From Miscanthus floridulus (lineage: Eukaryota; Streptophyta; Magnoliopsida; Poales; Poaceae), in assembly GCF_019320115.1 (NCBI RefSeq), contig NC_089583.1, forward strand, positions 77,191,739-77,255,738: a DNA stretch of 64,000 bases, in the 5' to 3' direction. A program made the position numbers and the translations under genes. The notes below the pieces were generated by a model. That model saw only the letters and a program-made list of their open reading frames with translations, was not told the origin of the DNA and ran no database searches. Below, one piece after another: positions 11,750-23,278 of this stretch (its first letter is position 1; each line of letters opens with the position of its first letter).

Positions 11750-11996
11750 GCACATAATTCCTGGTGTTTCTAAAATTTTGTAAAATTTTAGAAAATTCTC
11801 CGTCATATTGAATCTTTAAACACATGCATGAAGCATTAAATATAAATAAAAAATAAAACTAATTACACAGTTTATACGAAATTTACGAGATAAATCTTTT
11901 AAGCCTAATTAGACTATGATTGACACTAATTGCCAAATAACAACGAAAGTGCTACAGTACCATTTCCCAAAAAAATTCGCCAACTAAACAAGGCCC
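11750..11996 (-). mobile_element. GGCCTTGTTTAG-type MITE
   Basis: Minus strand begins GGGCCTTGTTTAGTTGGCG and carries the family words 'tggcaattagtgtcaatc', 'aggcttaaaagatt' and 'aactgtgtaattag'. Related copies are at 28909-29153, 29160-29383 and 34248-34271 joined to 54877-55089. It lies just upstream of the PFK gene. About 247 bp. Confidence 0.75.
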
Positions 11997-11999
11997 TAG

Positions 12000-13060
12000 C
12001 TTTCTTCTCTCTTCCGTGCTCACGCCCCGCCTCACCCTGACGCACGGCTCCCTGACCAGCGGCGGCGCCCTCACCCACCTCGGTGTGCGCCCTTCTCCAC
12101 CCCGACGTCCTCCTCTGCCACCCCGATAGCTCCTCCATCCACCCCGCGTCCTCACCCACCGGGAGCGCCTAACGCCCGCGAATCCTGACGAGATCCAAGA
12201 GCACGAGCGAGATCTATGAAGGTGGCGTAGCGGTGTTACAGGAGAGTGGGTGGCTCTCCCCTACCCCGGTGCGGCGCCCTCCTCACCCCCCGGCGGCTGA
12301 GCTCCGCCCACCCTGGCGGCGCTGAGCCAAGCCCGGTACTGGTGGCAGTGGTGCTTGCGCACAGCCGCTTGCTGCCATCTCTAACCCCGACAACCGGAAT
12401 CACCCGGCCCAGTCTTCCCCTCCCCTATGTTGCATGTGATGTTTCAAGTGTTTCAGGCGTTTCAGATGTATGTTGCATTTGTTTCATATAGATGTTGTAA
12501 AAGTAGATCAGGGTATGTTGCACATGTTGCATAAGTTGTAATTGTTTCAGAGGCATGTTACACGTGTATGTTTCGAGTGTTTCAGAGGTATGTTTCATTT
12601 GTGTTTTTCGGACGCATGTAGCAAGTGTATCTATCTAGATGTTACATATGTTTTCCACATATGTTGCATGTGTTTTATTGGATGTTGCGTATAGTTGCAA
12701 TGGTTTCAAGTGTTCTCGGGTCTTTTTTTTAAGTGTCTCGGGAGTATGTTTCGAGTGTTTCAACTGTCTTCAGACGTATGTTGCAACTGTTATATTTTGA
12801 TGTTTCAAAAGTAGATCGGATGCTACATCTCTCCTCCCCACCTACTGCATCGTCTCGGTGTGTCCTCTCCCCGGTGCCGGCAGGGCATCCATAAGACGTC
12901 GCAGCTGGGTCCTTCCGAATCGGAGGCGCCGCGCCCCACTCCCTCTTGTCGCTCAGACGGAGCAGCCCCTGCGTAGAGCGCGCAAAACGGAGTACAGCGC
13001 GCGAGCGTCCGTCCGAACGTTCGGGCGCTAGCACTACCGCCAGGCCCCAGGTGGCAGAGG
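12000..13060. repeat. Dispersed element with degenerate TGTTGCA/GTTTCA repeats
   Basis: The middle (12425-12835) consists of imperfect units such as 'atgttgcatttgtttca' and 'gtgtttcagaggtatgt', with a period near 20-25 bases. It is flanked by GC-rich segments (12000-12420 and 12830-13060) ending in 'cgaacgttcgggcgctagc'. I recognise this composite as a common grass repeat but cannot place it in a transposon class. There is no credible coding frame. Confidence 0.5.
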
Positions 13061-13472
13061 TGCACAACTCACACTAGACATACTCATAGCCCTTTGGACC
13101 CGATCCATTAGAGGAAATCCTGATGACAGTAACTCGGGTCAGGCTCGAGCCATGATTTTCAGTCCATGGTTCGGTCTAAACTGAAAAAATTCAAACTAAA
13201 ATGAGAAAAATAATAAAAAAAAACAAATATGGAATGCAAGTGTATCGGATTATATTTTAACCAAAAAATTTGACCCAATCATTTTTCTAGCCCAATCAGA
13301 TGCGATGTTTGAAAAGGTCTGCCTCATGCAACGGTGGATTTTAACAATACTATATTTGTAGTTTTCAACGAAAGCGTTTTATGCAAAGAGCAACTTCCAA
13401 GAGATAGCCGAGAACAGGGACGAAAAGGGATATATGGAAGTACGGAACACAACAAATACGAATGTTCCAACG

Positions 13473-13592
13473 TGAAACTTAAGCTAAGAGAACATATTTT
13501 TTCTGTAAAGATCTAATGTTCAAAGGTAGAACATGAAACTTAAGCTAAGAGAACATATTTTTTTCTGTAAAGATCTAATGTCCAAAAATGAA
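13473..13592. repeat. Tandem duplication, 61-bp unit x2
   Basis: 'tgaaacttaagctaagagaa' plus 'catattttttctgtaaagatctaatgt' occurs at 13473 and again at 13534, with one extra T in the second copy. It lies in unassigned intergenic DNA (13061-13662). Confidence 0.85.
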
Positions 13593-13662
13593 ACGGGATG
13601 CAATAAATGAAGAAAACGAAATGGAACAAGATCGAAATTATCCCGCACGTTTTCATCCCTAA

Positions 13663-13958
13663 GGACAGTCCCAATGCTCTATTAATTTATATAGACACTG
13701 TGTATAAAAACTATGGTCTCAAAGAATAGTTTCTACTGAACAATTTTTTATCCAATCACATACATTCTCTCTCCATTCTCTACTGATCACGTACTTTTGT
13801 GTCTTGGTTCTCGTGTAGACATGGTTTCTAACTTAGATCTGGTTTCTATGATTTTTGCTCTCTCTTCAATAACTACCTTGCTACATCAGCAAAACGCTTA
13901 GATGATAGTACAATTAATGTCTATAGAAATTATGATGGTTTCTGTATTGGGAGTGCCC
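13663..13958. mobile_element. Tourist/PIF-type MITE
   Basis: Ends are GGACAGTCCCAATG and the inverse ATTGGGAGTGCCC. The element is flanked by TAA at 13660-13662 and 13959-13961, the 3-bp TWA duplication typical of PIF/Harbinger-related MITEs. 296 bp, AT-rich interior. Confidence 0.75.
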
Positions 13959-13961
13959 TAA

Positions 13962-15595
13962 CACGAGTCCACGACATCGGCAGTTGTTGGCCCAGAAAGG
14001 ACAGGCTAAGCTTTGTGCGTGGCCCATCATGGTCTCGGAGGAATGCACGCGCGCGCCCGATGTGGCTTTGCTCTCTAACCAAGTGGCGCCGTGGTGGACG
14101 ACTGGACGCCGCTGATCGCCGAGATTTTTGGCTAATATAATGGCATGATTAGGACCCTGAAAGGCTGCAATCGAATTAACCGCTGCTGAGTGCTGAGTTG
14201 GTCTGGCCAGTGATGCTCCACTGAACGGCCGCTTACCGGTGCTCCGCTAGCTTTGCTCTTGGTTGCTTCTAGATTACTTTGTGGGTGAGCCGGTTATCCC
14301 TGCATAAGATGACATCAGGATGGCGCCATCAGACGCTGAGATGGCCAAAAAAGAACTACTCCTAGCAGTGGGCCTAAACTTGAAAGGTTGCCACGGATGG
14401 ACGCGTCGATCCATCAGTGTCCAGTGTGAATAGCAGGGGTTATATTCTGGCTGCCGATCGGATCGATCCTACTGCAGCAGACGCAACGCCAACCCGAGTG
14501 AACACAAGCACCCGACTGAACACGGGCCCGCAGCAATTCCATTTCTATCTCTTGAATGCAAAGTCTACAGAGCGGTTGATTGGCTACCCATTGCATAGCC
14601 ATAGAAAGGAGCGAACTCGGTCTCTGTTGTCGATACTCGACCTAGCTAGGAAAAGAAATCTGTGTGCAAGCATATAAGTACAGTGTCTGATTTTGTAGAA
14701 CCTTATCTCTAAACATGTTGTATCATTTGTCACGAAGTTTCTGGAGTACAAGGTTTGCTCTGTTTCAGTGTTGCTTCTCTTTCTTCTTTTCAGCGTTTCA
14801 ACAAACTAGCAAAGGGTAGATGAAAACGCGCGCTAGTAGATCCACCACTTGCTTTATGGATGACGAAAACAAGAATTCTTTACGAAGAACTGGATGGCGA
14901 AAAGCTTCAGTCTAAAAGCTGCCTTGCACGCTTGGTTTATCACCACGGACGACACCACCGAACATCCCGGATTATTAGTCAATGCTTTACAGCCCAGATC
15001 GGTAGCTGCATCCATGGAGACCAAGTTGCATCTGACCATGTTAAACTTACGCCCATGGGCCATGGTTGTTCTTGCCGCAAAGGGGATGACACGCTGTGCA
15101 CAGCTGCAGTTGCTGATAGGAAGTTAGGTGTGGTGCTTAACTTGCGCTCTGAGTGAGGAGCCCCCATGTGCATGCGTTAGCAGCGGTATGCATGGTTCTG
15201 GGCTTCTGCCCTTGCGCTCTGAGTGAGGAGCCCCCGAGTGGCAGGAATATAGGTCAGCGGTCATACGGTATGCATACACCAGGTACCAATGTATGTATAC
15301 CATACCATCTCTCATCTGCACACATGTACAAACAAAATAATCAAACGCTTGTGCTCTTACTTTGTCTCCCTTGGCTAGTCAGTAAATAGTTAGGCTCATA
15401 TAGATGCACTCATCGTGTATACACGTCATATTTTACTGTGGATTTCAATCGGACATGGATAATCATAGGATAGAAGACATGAATAACTATATATACTTTC
15501 TTTAACACGCCAGGAATCCCTGACCTCTCGGGGCTTCGGCCACTATTCAGCACTATAGTTGATCCAGCCACGAATAGGAATAAATATATGCATGC
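13962..15595. other. Unassigned intergenic stretch
   Basis: No gene is supported. A 24-bp direct repeat, 'cttgcgctctgagtgaggag' plus 'cccc', occurs at about 15140 and 15211. Open frames of 60-98 codons near 14417-15390 have no recognisable domain. Confidence 0.45.
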
Positions 15596-15611
15596 CACTG
15601 CTAGAAAATCG

Positions 15612-16960
15612 AGATTTGCCTAGTGTTTAATGGTTTGCCTAGTGCCAATCGTCGAACACTAGGTAAAGAGCTTATTTGCCGAGTGTTAGACCCCGGAGCA
15701 CTCGGCAAAATAAAGGCACTAGGCAAAATAACGATTTGTCGAGTGTCGACACTAGGCAAAGAAAATCCACTCGGTAAATGACCATTTTGCCTAGTGTCAA
15801 TACTAGGCATACCATCACACTCGGCAAAGGCTGCCGGAGGGCAACCGCCGTTACCATTTTGCCGAGTGTCTTCCGTTAACACTCGGCAAAATTAGAACTT
15901 TGCCTAGTGTCTCCGGACGACACTAGGCAAACTGGCCAATTTGCCTAGTGTCTTACAGAGACACTAGGCAAAATATTTTTTCTTTTTTTGATTTTAGCTT
16001 CCAATTTTTTTCTGTAGCTTTCCTACTATACCTTGACCAACATGTTGAAAGTTGGCACAATTTTATGAAATTTTGCTATATTTCTTTAGTTTATTTAATT
16101 TCTTTGAATTTTTTTCGACAAATGCAAATTTGAACTGCAAGTGTGGCGAATAATGGCAATTCATGAATGCAAAAATGATATTCATGTTAGTAAGTGTTAG
16201 TTGAGGCCGTATCCAGAAACAAACCAAAAATTTCACATATCTTCACGTCGAGACATGACCACGAACTTGCGAGCAAATAGTTTTTAAATTCTATTAAATG
16301 AAAACGGAGTCTGAAATTCATGAAACTTGTCGACAAGTCAAGATATCGCATGCGGGTGCCATGATAAAAATTTAAAAAGATTTCGAGCACATCGTCACGT
16401 ATGATGCTTAGAAACCCTAACATCTCCACATACGAGCACATCGGCACCCGCATGCGATATCTTGACTTGTCGACAAGTTTCATGAATTTCAGACTCCGTT
16501 TTCATTTAATAGAATTTAAAAACTATTTGCTCGCAAGTTTGTGGTCATGTCTCGACGTGAAGATGTGTGAAATTTTTGGTCTGTTTCTGGATACGGCCTC
16601 AACTAACACTTACTAACATGAATATCATTTTTGCATTCATGAATTGCCATTACTCGACACACTTGCAGTTCAAATTTGCATTTGTCAAAAAAATTCAAAG
16701 AAATTAAATAAACTAAAGAAATATAGCAAAATTTCATAAAATTGTGCCAACTTTCAACATGTAGTCTCATTTTATGTAGGGAGGCTCGATAAAAAGTTTG
16801 AAGACCAAAATTGAAAAAAAATAAATAAGTTTGCCTAGTGTGCCAGCTAGACACTAGGCAAACTGGCCTCTTTGCCTAGTGTCTCATGGAAGACACTAGG
16901 CAAACTTATTTTTTATAGTGTTTGTCTAGTGTTGGGTTATTGACACTCGGCAAAGTTAAT
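15612..16960. repeat. Left subterminal repeats of the CACTA element
   Basis: Many copies of 'tttgcctagtgt' or 'tttgccgagtgt' face their complements ('acactaggcaaa'), forming small palindromes about every 40-70 bases at 15612-15975 and again at 16829-16960. Subterminal motifs of this kind are where the CACTA accessory protein binds. Confidence 0.85.
16040..16763. repeat. Long inverted repeat (hairpin), ~320-bp arms
   Basis: The arm 16040-16360 is repeated in reverse complement at 16443-16763 with few mismatches, leaving a loop of about 82 bases. Through the arms both strands show matching open frames, which is a by-product of the inversion. The hairpin sits between two groups of subterminal repeats. 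Confidence 0.85.
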
Positions 16961-17059
16961 TTTCAGTTTATATTGTTTGAGTGTTTTTTTATTTAAAAAA
17001 AATCATAGTTCAAAAACATTCATATTTGCCCAGTGTCAGATCTAGGACAGTAGGCAAAT

Positions 17060-17285
17060 CAGTAGAAGACCGATACTATTTGACCTGGTCGGTACTACCG
17101 GTAGAAGATCGGTACTACCGCTAGACCAAAAACCAACACAACTGTGAAGACCTGTAGTACCGATGAACTTCCGGTACTACCGTTCAGGCCGGTACTACCG
17201 GTAGAGTACCGGTACTACCGGTAAGTCAAAAACTGGCTCAGTTGTGAAGACCTGTAGTACCGATATACAGCCGGTACTACCGGTG
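17060..17285. repeat. CGGTACTACCG repeat cluster
   Basis: The palindromic word CGGTACTACCG and variants ('ccggtactaccggtag') occur about ten times, with a longer unit ('gttgtgaagacctgtagtac' plus 'cgat') at 17138 and 17241. It is inside the CACTA element, just beyond the left subterminal repeats. Confidence 0.8.
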
Positions 17286-17289
17286 TATC

Positions 17290-19530
17290 GCCCAAAAAAA
17301 TTGAGAGGGGCAAGGCCCAACCAGCCCTTTCCTGGCCCAAGCCGCCCCCCTCTCACACACCCACCATGGCCCCACACATCAGCACCTCTTTCACACATAA
17401 TACACCACCAGCAACCATCCCTCTCTCTCCCATCTCTCATTCACGTTGGCAACCAGAGAAGAGAGAGGAGAAAGGAGAGGAGAAGGGAGAAGAGGAAGAG
17501 GAAGAGGAAGAGGAAGAGGAGGACGCCCCTCCCACTGCTGCAGCTCGCCGGAGGAGCTCTACCACGCCACCACCTCACCAAAGTTGGGGAAGATAAAGCC
17601 CCATGGTCATCTTCAACTTCAAGACAAGGAGAAGCTTTCCCATGGTCGATCTCTGTCATTGACCAACTCCGAGCCAAACTGCTGCACCTAGAGGTCTTCC
17701 ACGACATGCAAGAGGAGTAAGAAGAGGTGCATCTCTCATGTAGATCGACTTCTTCCCCACCATTTCTCGTTGCCCTAGCTTTGGGGGTAGCCAAGGTGAG
17801 GCGATTCTTCTGTTAGGTCTTCTAATTGAGGTGTTTAGATGGTTCTTGGTCATGGGGATTAGTGTTTGTGGGGGGGACACCATTTGGATGTCAACCTAGG
17901 GTCTGCTGCCCTGTAGCTCGAGCAGTGCTGCTGTTCGTGTGGTTTAATTGACCTAAACGATTTTTCCTCAACAAGTTGATAATAAGGAAGTTGTAGAGGT
18001 AGAGGACCTTCAGATCTGTTTGCCTGTGAAATTTCATGATTTTAGCATTAATAGTTTGGGAGTTATGATTTTTCTAAGCAAGCAACTTTTCCCTGACGAA
18101 GTCTGGACATAACTGGATCTAGGGGGTTTTGGAGAAAACATAGAGGCATTATGGAACTCTAGAAATTATAAGAGATTTGTAGTACTTTTCATTAGCTTTC
18201 TGGATTGGTAAATATCATGATTTTATCCCATCAGGTTTGAGAGCTATGAATTTTCAAAGTTCGCTGTCAGGTTTGGACTGCATGCTGAACAGATCTGAAG
18301 TTTGGTGTTTTCTGACCATGTTAGCATCAAAACTAGCTTTTGTTGATAACTAGGGAGTTGTAGTGTTTTTCTTGAGCTTTCCAAATTATTAAAGAACAAT
18401 AGTTTTGGTTGGCTAGAACTCCAGCTATGAGTTTCTGAAGTTCTCTGTCATGTTTCATCAGTAAAAGTTTCAGTTAATGTTCGTCATGATTTTGGGCATC
18501 CTGATGACCTTTGATGCAAATTGGAATAATACCAAAGTTGTAGATAATGGATTGATCTATAATCCGGTAAAGTTTCAAGATATTTTGACATAAGGATTTC
18601 GAGATATAAAAATATTAAGTTTGTTGTCCTGATTTTCGGGCAGATAATGACTTCTGCTTTCATTTGCAGTTTATGCCTTCTTAAAGGCATGATAAAAAAT
18701 AAAGTTTCTATACAAAGGTTATAGGGGTTGCTCTATAGATTCCATAAATGTATTTCTTTTCTACCATAGCATTTGTGTATTAAAAGATACAAAAGTTGAA
18801 TCAGCACTGCTGCTGTTGGCTGAATTTCTAGAGTTTTGTCAGGCCTTGTTTGTGGGGGTTTTTTCCGAGCATAGGAAGCATTTGTTGTTGTGTTAGTAGA
18901 TGTAATTGCTTCCCTTGATATATATGTGTTTAGCAGCCATCGTGTCGTTTTGTTTTTATTTGCAGGAAAAAGAAGGTGAGAAAGGAGCAGAGGCGACCCC
19001 GATCATCTTCCTCACCGGTGTCGGTCTGCCTGCACCACGTCGCCTCGCCACTGCACCGACCCTCCATGGCCCCGCTAGCCTAACTCCACCGCCACCTTAG
19101 ATATAACCCCTCTTTCCGTATCATGGTTGTAGGTGGCGAAGCCCAGTTAGGCGTCTCCCGTTCGAAATACATACGGTTGGAGGTATGTAAATCTTTGCAT
19201 ATCGATAACCGTATGTGTTTCGAATTGTCCACATTTTTTTTGGACAGCCCACGGCTACGTAGATGGATTAGTTTTCATGGTCTGCTCCTATCTAAGATAG
19301 AGTTTCGGTATCACCTCCCTGTTGTTCTCCGGATACACTCTCCTTGTCAGGACATGTATTTGGAGAACAACGGGTAGGTGTTGTCGAAATTCATTCTTAG
19401 ATAGGAGTAGATCATGAAAACTAATCTCATCTACACATCCGTGGGTGGGATTAGGACCTATCCTCACCTATTAGATGGTAGAAACACCATGTAGATGCAA
19501 TTGATGCTTATATTACTCGCTGATACATAT
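17290..19530 (+). other. CACTA 5' region, no gene resolved
   Basis: It contains a purine-rich tract (17455-17522, GAGGAA repeats) and a run of AT-rich, intron-like sequence to about 18960. An open frame at 17244-17720 and short GC-rich pieces at 18961-19100 may be leader exons of the transposase transcript, but I cannot join them with confidence. Confidence 0.35.
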
Positions 19531-19538
19531 GTTAGAGG

Positions 19539-22500
19539 ATGGATGACCGTGAGTGGATGTACACGGGCCATAGAAGCAAGGTTGATTTCACCAAAGAATG
19601 GATGTGCAAAACAGATGAGTTCTTGGAGTCAGCTTTTGGCGAGGCTAGTGGCAGACCTATTAAAGCTTTGTGTCCCTGCAGCAAATGTGCAAACAGAAAA
19701 AGGCAAAACAAGGTGAATGTGGGTAAACATCTAGTGAATAATGAGTTCACGCCGAACTATACCCGGTGGGTCCACCATGGTGAAGGCCATCGTATGAGAG
19801 AGGAGGTAGTGAGACCACGTCTGGAGGGTTTCGATGCTGATGCCGAGGTAGCGGACATGTTAGATGACTTTCACGAAGCACAGTATGTTGAAGGACGTAG
19901 GTTGGAGGAGATGGATGCAACAACAAAGGCATTCTACGACATGATGGAGTCAGCATAGAAACCCCTGCACGATAGGACAACGGTTTCTCAACTAGATGCC
20001 ATTGGACGTGTAATGGGGTTCAAGTCCCAGTTTAGCCTGGGTCGAGAAGCCTACGATGGTATGTTGGCCCTCATTGGCAGCCTGCTTTCTGAGGGCCACA
20101 TTCTACCAAAGAGCATGTACGAGTCTCAAAAAGTGCTTCGTGCACTTAAAATGTCGTATGACCAGATAGATGCTTGTCCGAAGGGGTGTGTCCTATTTAG
20201 GAAAGATCATAAGGATGCAAAATACTGTCCAAAGTGTGAATCCTCTAGGCACCTTGAGGTTGACTCTGGTGATGGCCAGAAGAGGTAGCTTTCTATCCCG
20301 TTGAAAGTCCTTCGGTACCTTCTGTTCTTACCGAGGATGCAACGTCTATATATGACCGAGGAATCCACGAAACAGATGAGATGGCACAAAGAGGGCAAAC
20401 GATACAATCCAGACAAGATGGTACATCCCTTCGATGGTAAAGCATGGATCCACTTTGATCGCATTCATAATGACAAAGCTGAAGAGGCTCGTAATGTACG
20501 TGTTGTGCTGGCAATAGATGGGTTCAATCCTTATGGTCAGATGTCTGCTCCGTACACTTGTTGGCCCATCTTTGTTATCCCCCTCAATCTCCCCCCCTGG
20601 CATCCTCCTTCAACGACAAAACATCTTTTTGTCATTGATAATTCCTGGACATCCAGGGAATAACATGGGTGTGTACATGGTACATGGAGCCTCTTATTGA
20701 TGAATTGATCCTTGCTTGGGAGGACGGGGTATGGACATACGATCGGGCTACAAAGAGAAACTTCAAAATGCGTGTTTGGTACCAGTACTCCATGCATGAC
20801 TTCTTGGCATATGGGATATTCAGCATGTGGTGCGTTCATGGGAAGTTCCCATGCCCAGTATGCAAGGCAGCTCTAAGGTTCATTTGGTTGTAGAAGGGTG
20901 GCAAGTATTTGTCATTCGACAAACATCGTCAATTTCTCCCTATGGACCATCCTTTTAGACAAGACATAAAGAACTTCACAAAAGGTGTCGTAGAGACAAA
21001 CCCTCCACCACACATGATGACTGGTGTCGAGGTTCATGCTCAGATAGATGCTCTTGTGGCCAACGAAGGAGGTGGTTTTGTGGGATATGGTGAGCAATAT
21101 ATGTGGACACATAAGTCGGGCTTGACGAGGCTCCCCTATTTTAATGATCTTCTCTTGCCACATACCATTAATGTAATGCACACTAAAAAGAATATCGCCG
21201 AGGCACTTTGGGCTACACTCATGGACATTCCTGATAAGTCCAAAGACAACCCTAAGGCTAGAGTCGACCTGGCAGCATTATGTGATAGACCAAATCAACA
21301 TATGCGTCCTCCTAGAGGTGGCAAGAAATGGATAAGGCCTAAGGCCGATTTCATCTTGAGCAGAGACCAAAGGAGAAAAGTACTTGAATGGATCTAGAGG
21401 TTAATGTTCCTTGATGGATATGCAGCGAATCTAAGAAGGGGAGTGAACTTATCTACTCTACGAGTCCTAGGGATGAAGAGTCATGACTACCACATATGGA
21501 TTGAGAGGCTTCTTCCAACTATGGTTTGAGGCTTTGTCCCTGAGAATGTCTGGCTAGTGTTGGCAGAGTTGAGCTATTTCTTCCACCAACTATGTGCCAA
21601 GGAGTTATCTCGAACCGTGATTGATGACTTGGAGAGAGCGGCACCTTTGTTACTCTGTAGGTTGGAGAAGATCTTTCCCCCTGGCTTCTTCTTACCGATG
21701 CAGCATTTGATTTTGCACCTCTCGAATGAGGCATGAATGACGGGGCCCGTGCAGTTCCATTGGTGCTATCCAATCAAGAGATGTCTAAAGGTTCTTCGAA
21801 AAAAATGTAGAAATAAAGCCAGAATTGAGGCTTCCATTGCAGAGGCATCCGTTCTGGAGGAGGTGTCAAACTTCACAACAACATACTACGCTGAAAACCT
21901 TCCTAGCATCCATAATCCTCCCCCTCGTTACAATGCTGGGGAAAATGAATCGAACCTCAGCCTTTTTCGAGGGCAACTCGGAAACGCAAGTGCATCGACC
22001 ACCAAAGTGTTGCAACCTGAAGAGTGGCATAGTATCATGCTGTATGTGTTGATCAACCTTGACGAAGTCGAGCCATACTTGGGGTAAGTTCTCAACGAAC
22101 TTGATTCATAACGTCATCACTCATTGGCCAACCCCTTTTTGTCTCGTTGCTACAGGGAATTTCGTCGTCAAACCTGGCATCGACAAAGGGAACCTACCCC
22201 TCCAGAATGGGATACCCTTCTTAGACAGGGTGCTAGAAATGGGAGCCTCGACTTTATTTCTTGGTTCAAAAAGAAGGTACCATCCAATTTATCTTGTACT
22301 TTCACATTCTAAGTTGCTTGTACATGTGAAATATAAAATGATCTATCTTGCTCGAGCTTGTAGGGCCAAACCAATGCGTCCATGATGGTCGAGTTGAGAT
22401 AGGTTGCCAATGGCTTTGCTTATAAGGTGAAGTCATTTACCAGTTATGACGTGAATGGATATCGCTTTCGCACATCAAGCTACGAGCAGAGTCAGCCCAA

Positions 22501-23161
22501 TCGAAAAACCACAAGTACTGGAGTTTTTACGGCCGACCAAGATAGGGTCGAGTATTATGGAAGACTTGAAGAAATATACGAACTCAGCTTTCATGGTTGC
22601 AGGCCTCTTAATCCTGTTATATTCAAATACCATTGGTTTGATCCTGCAGTAATGAGACGGACTTGGGCTAGTCTTGGGGTAGTTGAAATTCGACAAGATT
22701 ATGTCTTACCAGGAGACGATGTCTATGTTGTGGCCCAACAGGCCACATAGGTTTATTATCTCCCATACACATGCCAAGACAAAGAGAATCTTAATGGTTG
22801 GGATATTGTGCACAAGGTATCGCCACACGGTAAACTACCTTTGCCAAACGATGAAGATTATACATTTAACCCAAACACATATGATGGAGAATTCTTCCAA
22901 GAAGAGGGGTTGGAAGGAAGGTTTGAGATAGACTTAACCGAAGCGATTGGAATGAAAGTAGACAATGAATGGGTTGATGCAGGCAACGCTGGAGACGAGG
23001 TGCTAAATGAGAAGGACTTACAAATGCTTGACCAATTACAGTTAGGCCAAGATGATGTTGACAACATCCCCCCTTCGGATAGTGTCGAGTATTTCGACAT
23101 GATTGATAGTGATGATGAGACTTATCATCCAGCTAATCCCGATCATGAAGATTATTTTTAA
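19539..23161 (+). pseudogene. CACTA transposase, TNP2/TnpD-like, decayed
   Basis: The first frame (19539-19958) starts MDDREWMYTGHRS and carries the cysteine pair region CPCSKCANRK, typical of the transposase-associated domain. Later segments (20013-20290, 20301-20640, 20669-20893, 20909-21397) match the transposase core with CPKGCVLFRKDHKD, YCPKCESS and MHTKKNIAEALWATLMD. An acidic C-terminal part is at 22808-23161. The line is broken by stops at about 19956, 20286, 20891, 21395, 21526 and 21734 and by frameshifts near 20600-20670. Most of the stops are TAG or TGA at places where CAG or CGA would fit. The protein would cut and join CACTA ends; this copy cannot make it whole. Confidence 0.85.
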
Positions 23162-23278
23162 TACATGTAATAATATGTTATTTTGTAATTTTAGTTTGTT
23201 CCTTTTGCCTTTATGTAATTATGTTATTTCTAATACAACATTGTTTTTTTGTTTTTGATTGCAGGTGATTGATCAAAG

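Noticed and set aside
16187..16616. Matching open frames on the two strands near 16.4 kb
   Set aside because: They are the two arms of one inverted repeat, not two genes.
15612..16960. Regularly spaced repeats resembling a CRISPR array
   Set aside because: They are CACTA subterminal palindromes in a plant nuclear genome; spacing and unit are irregular.
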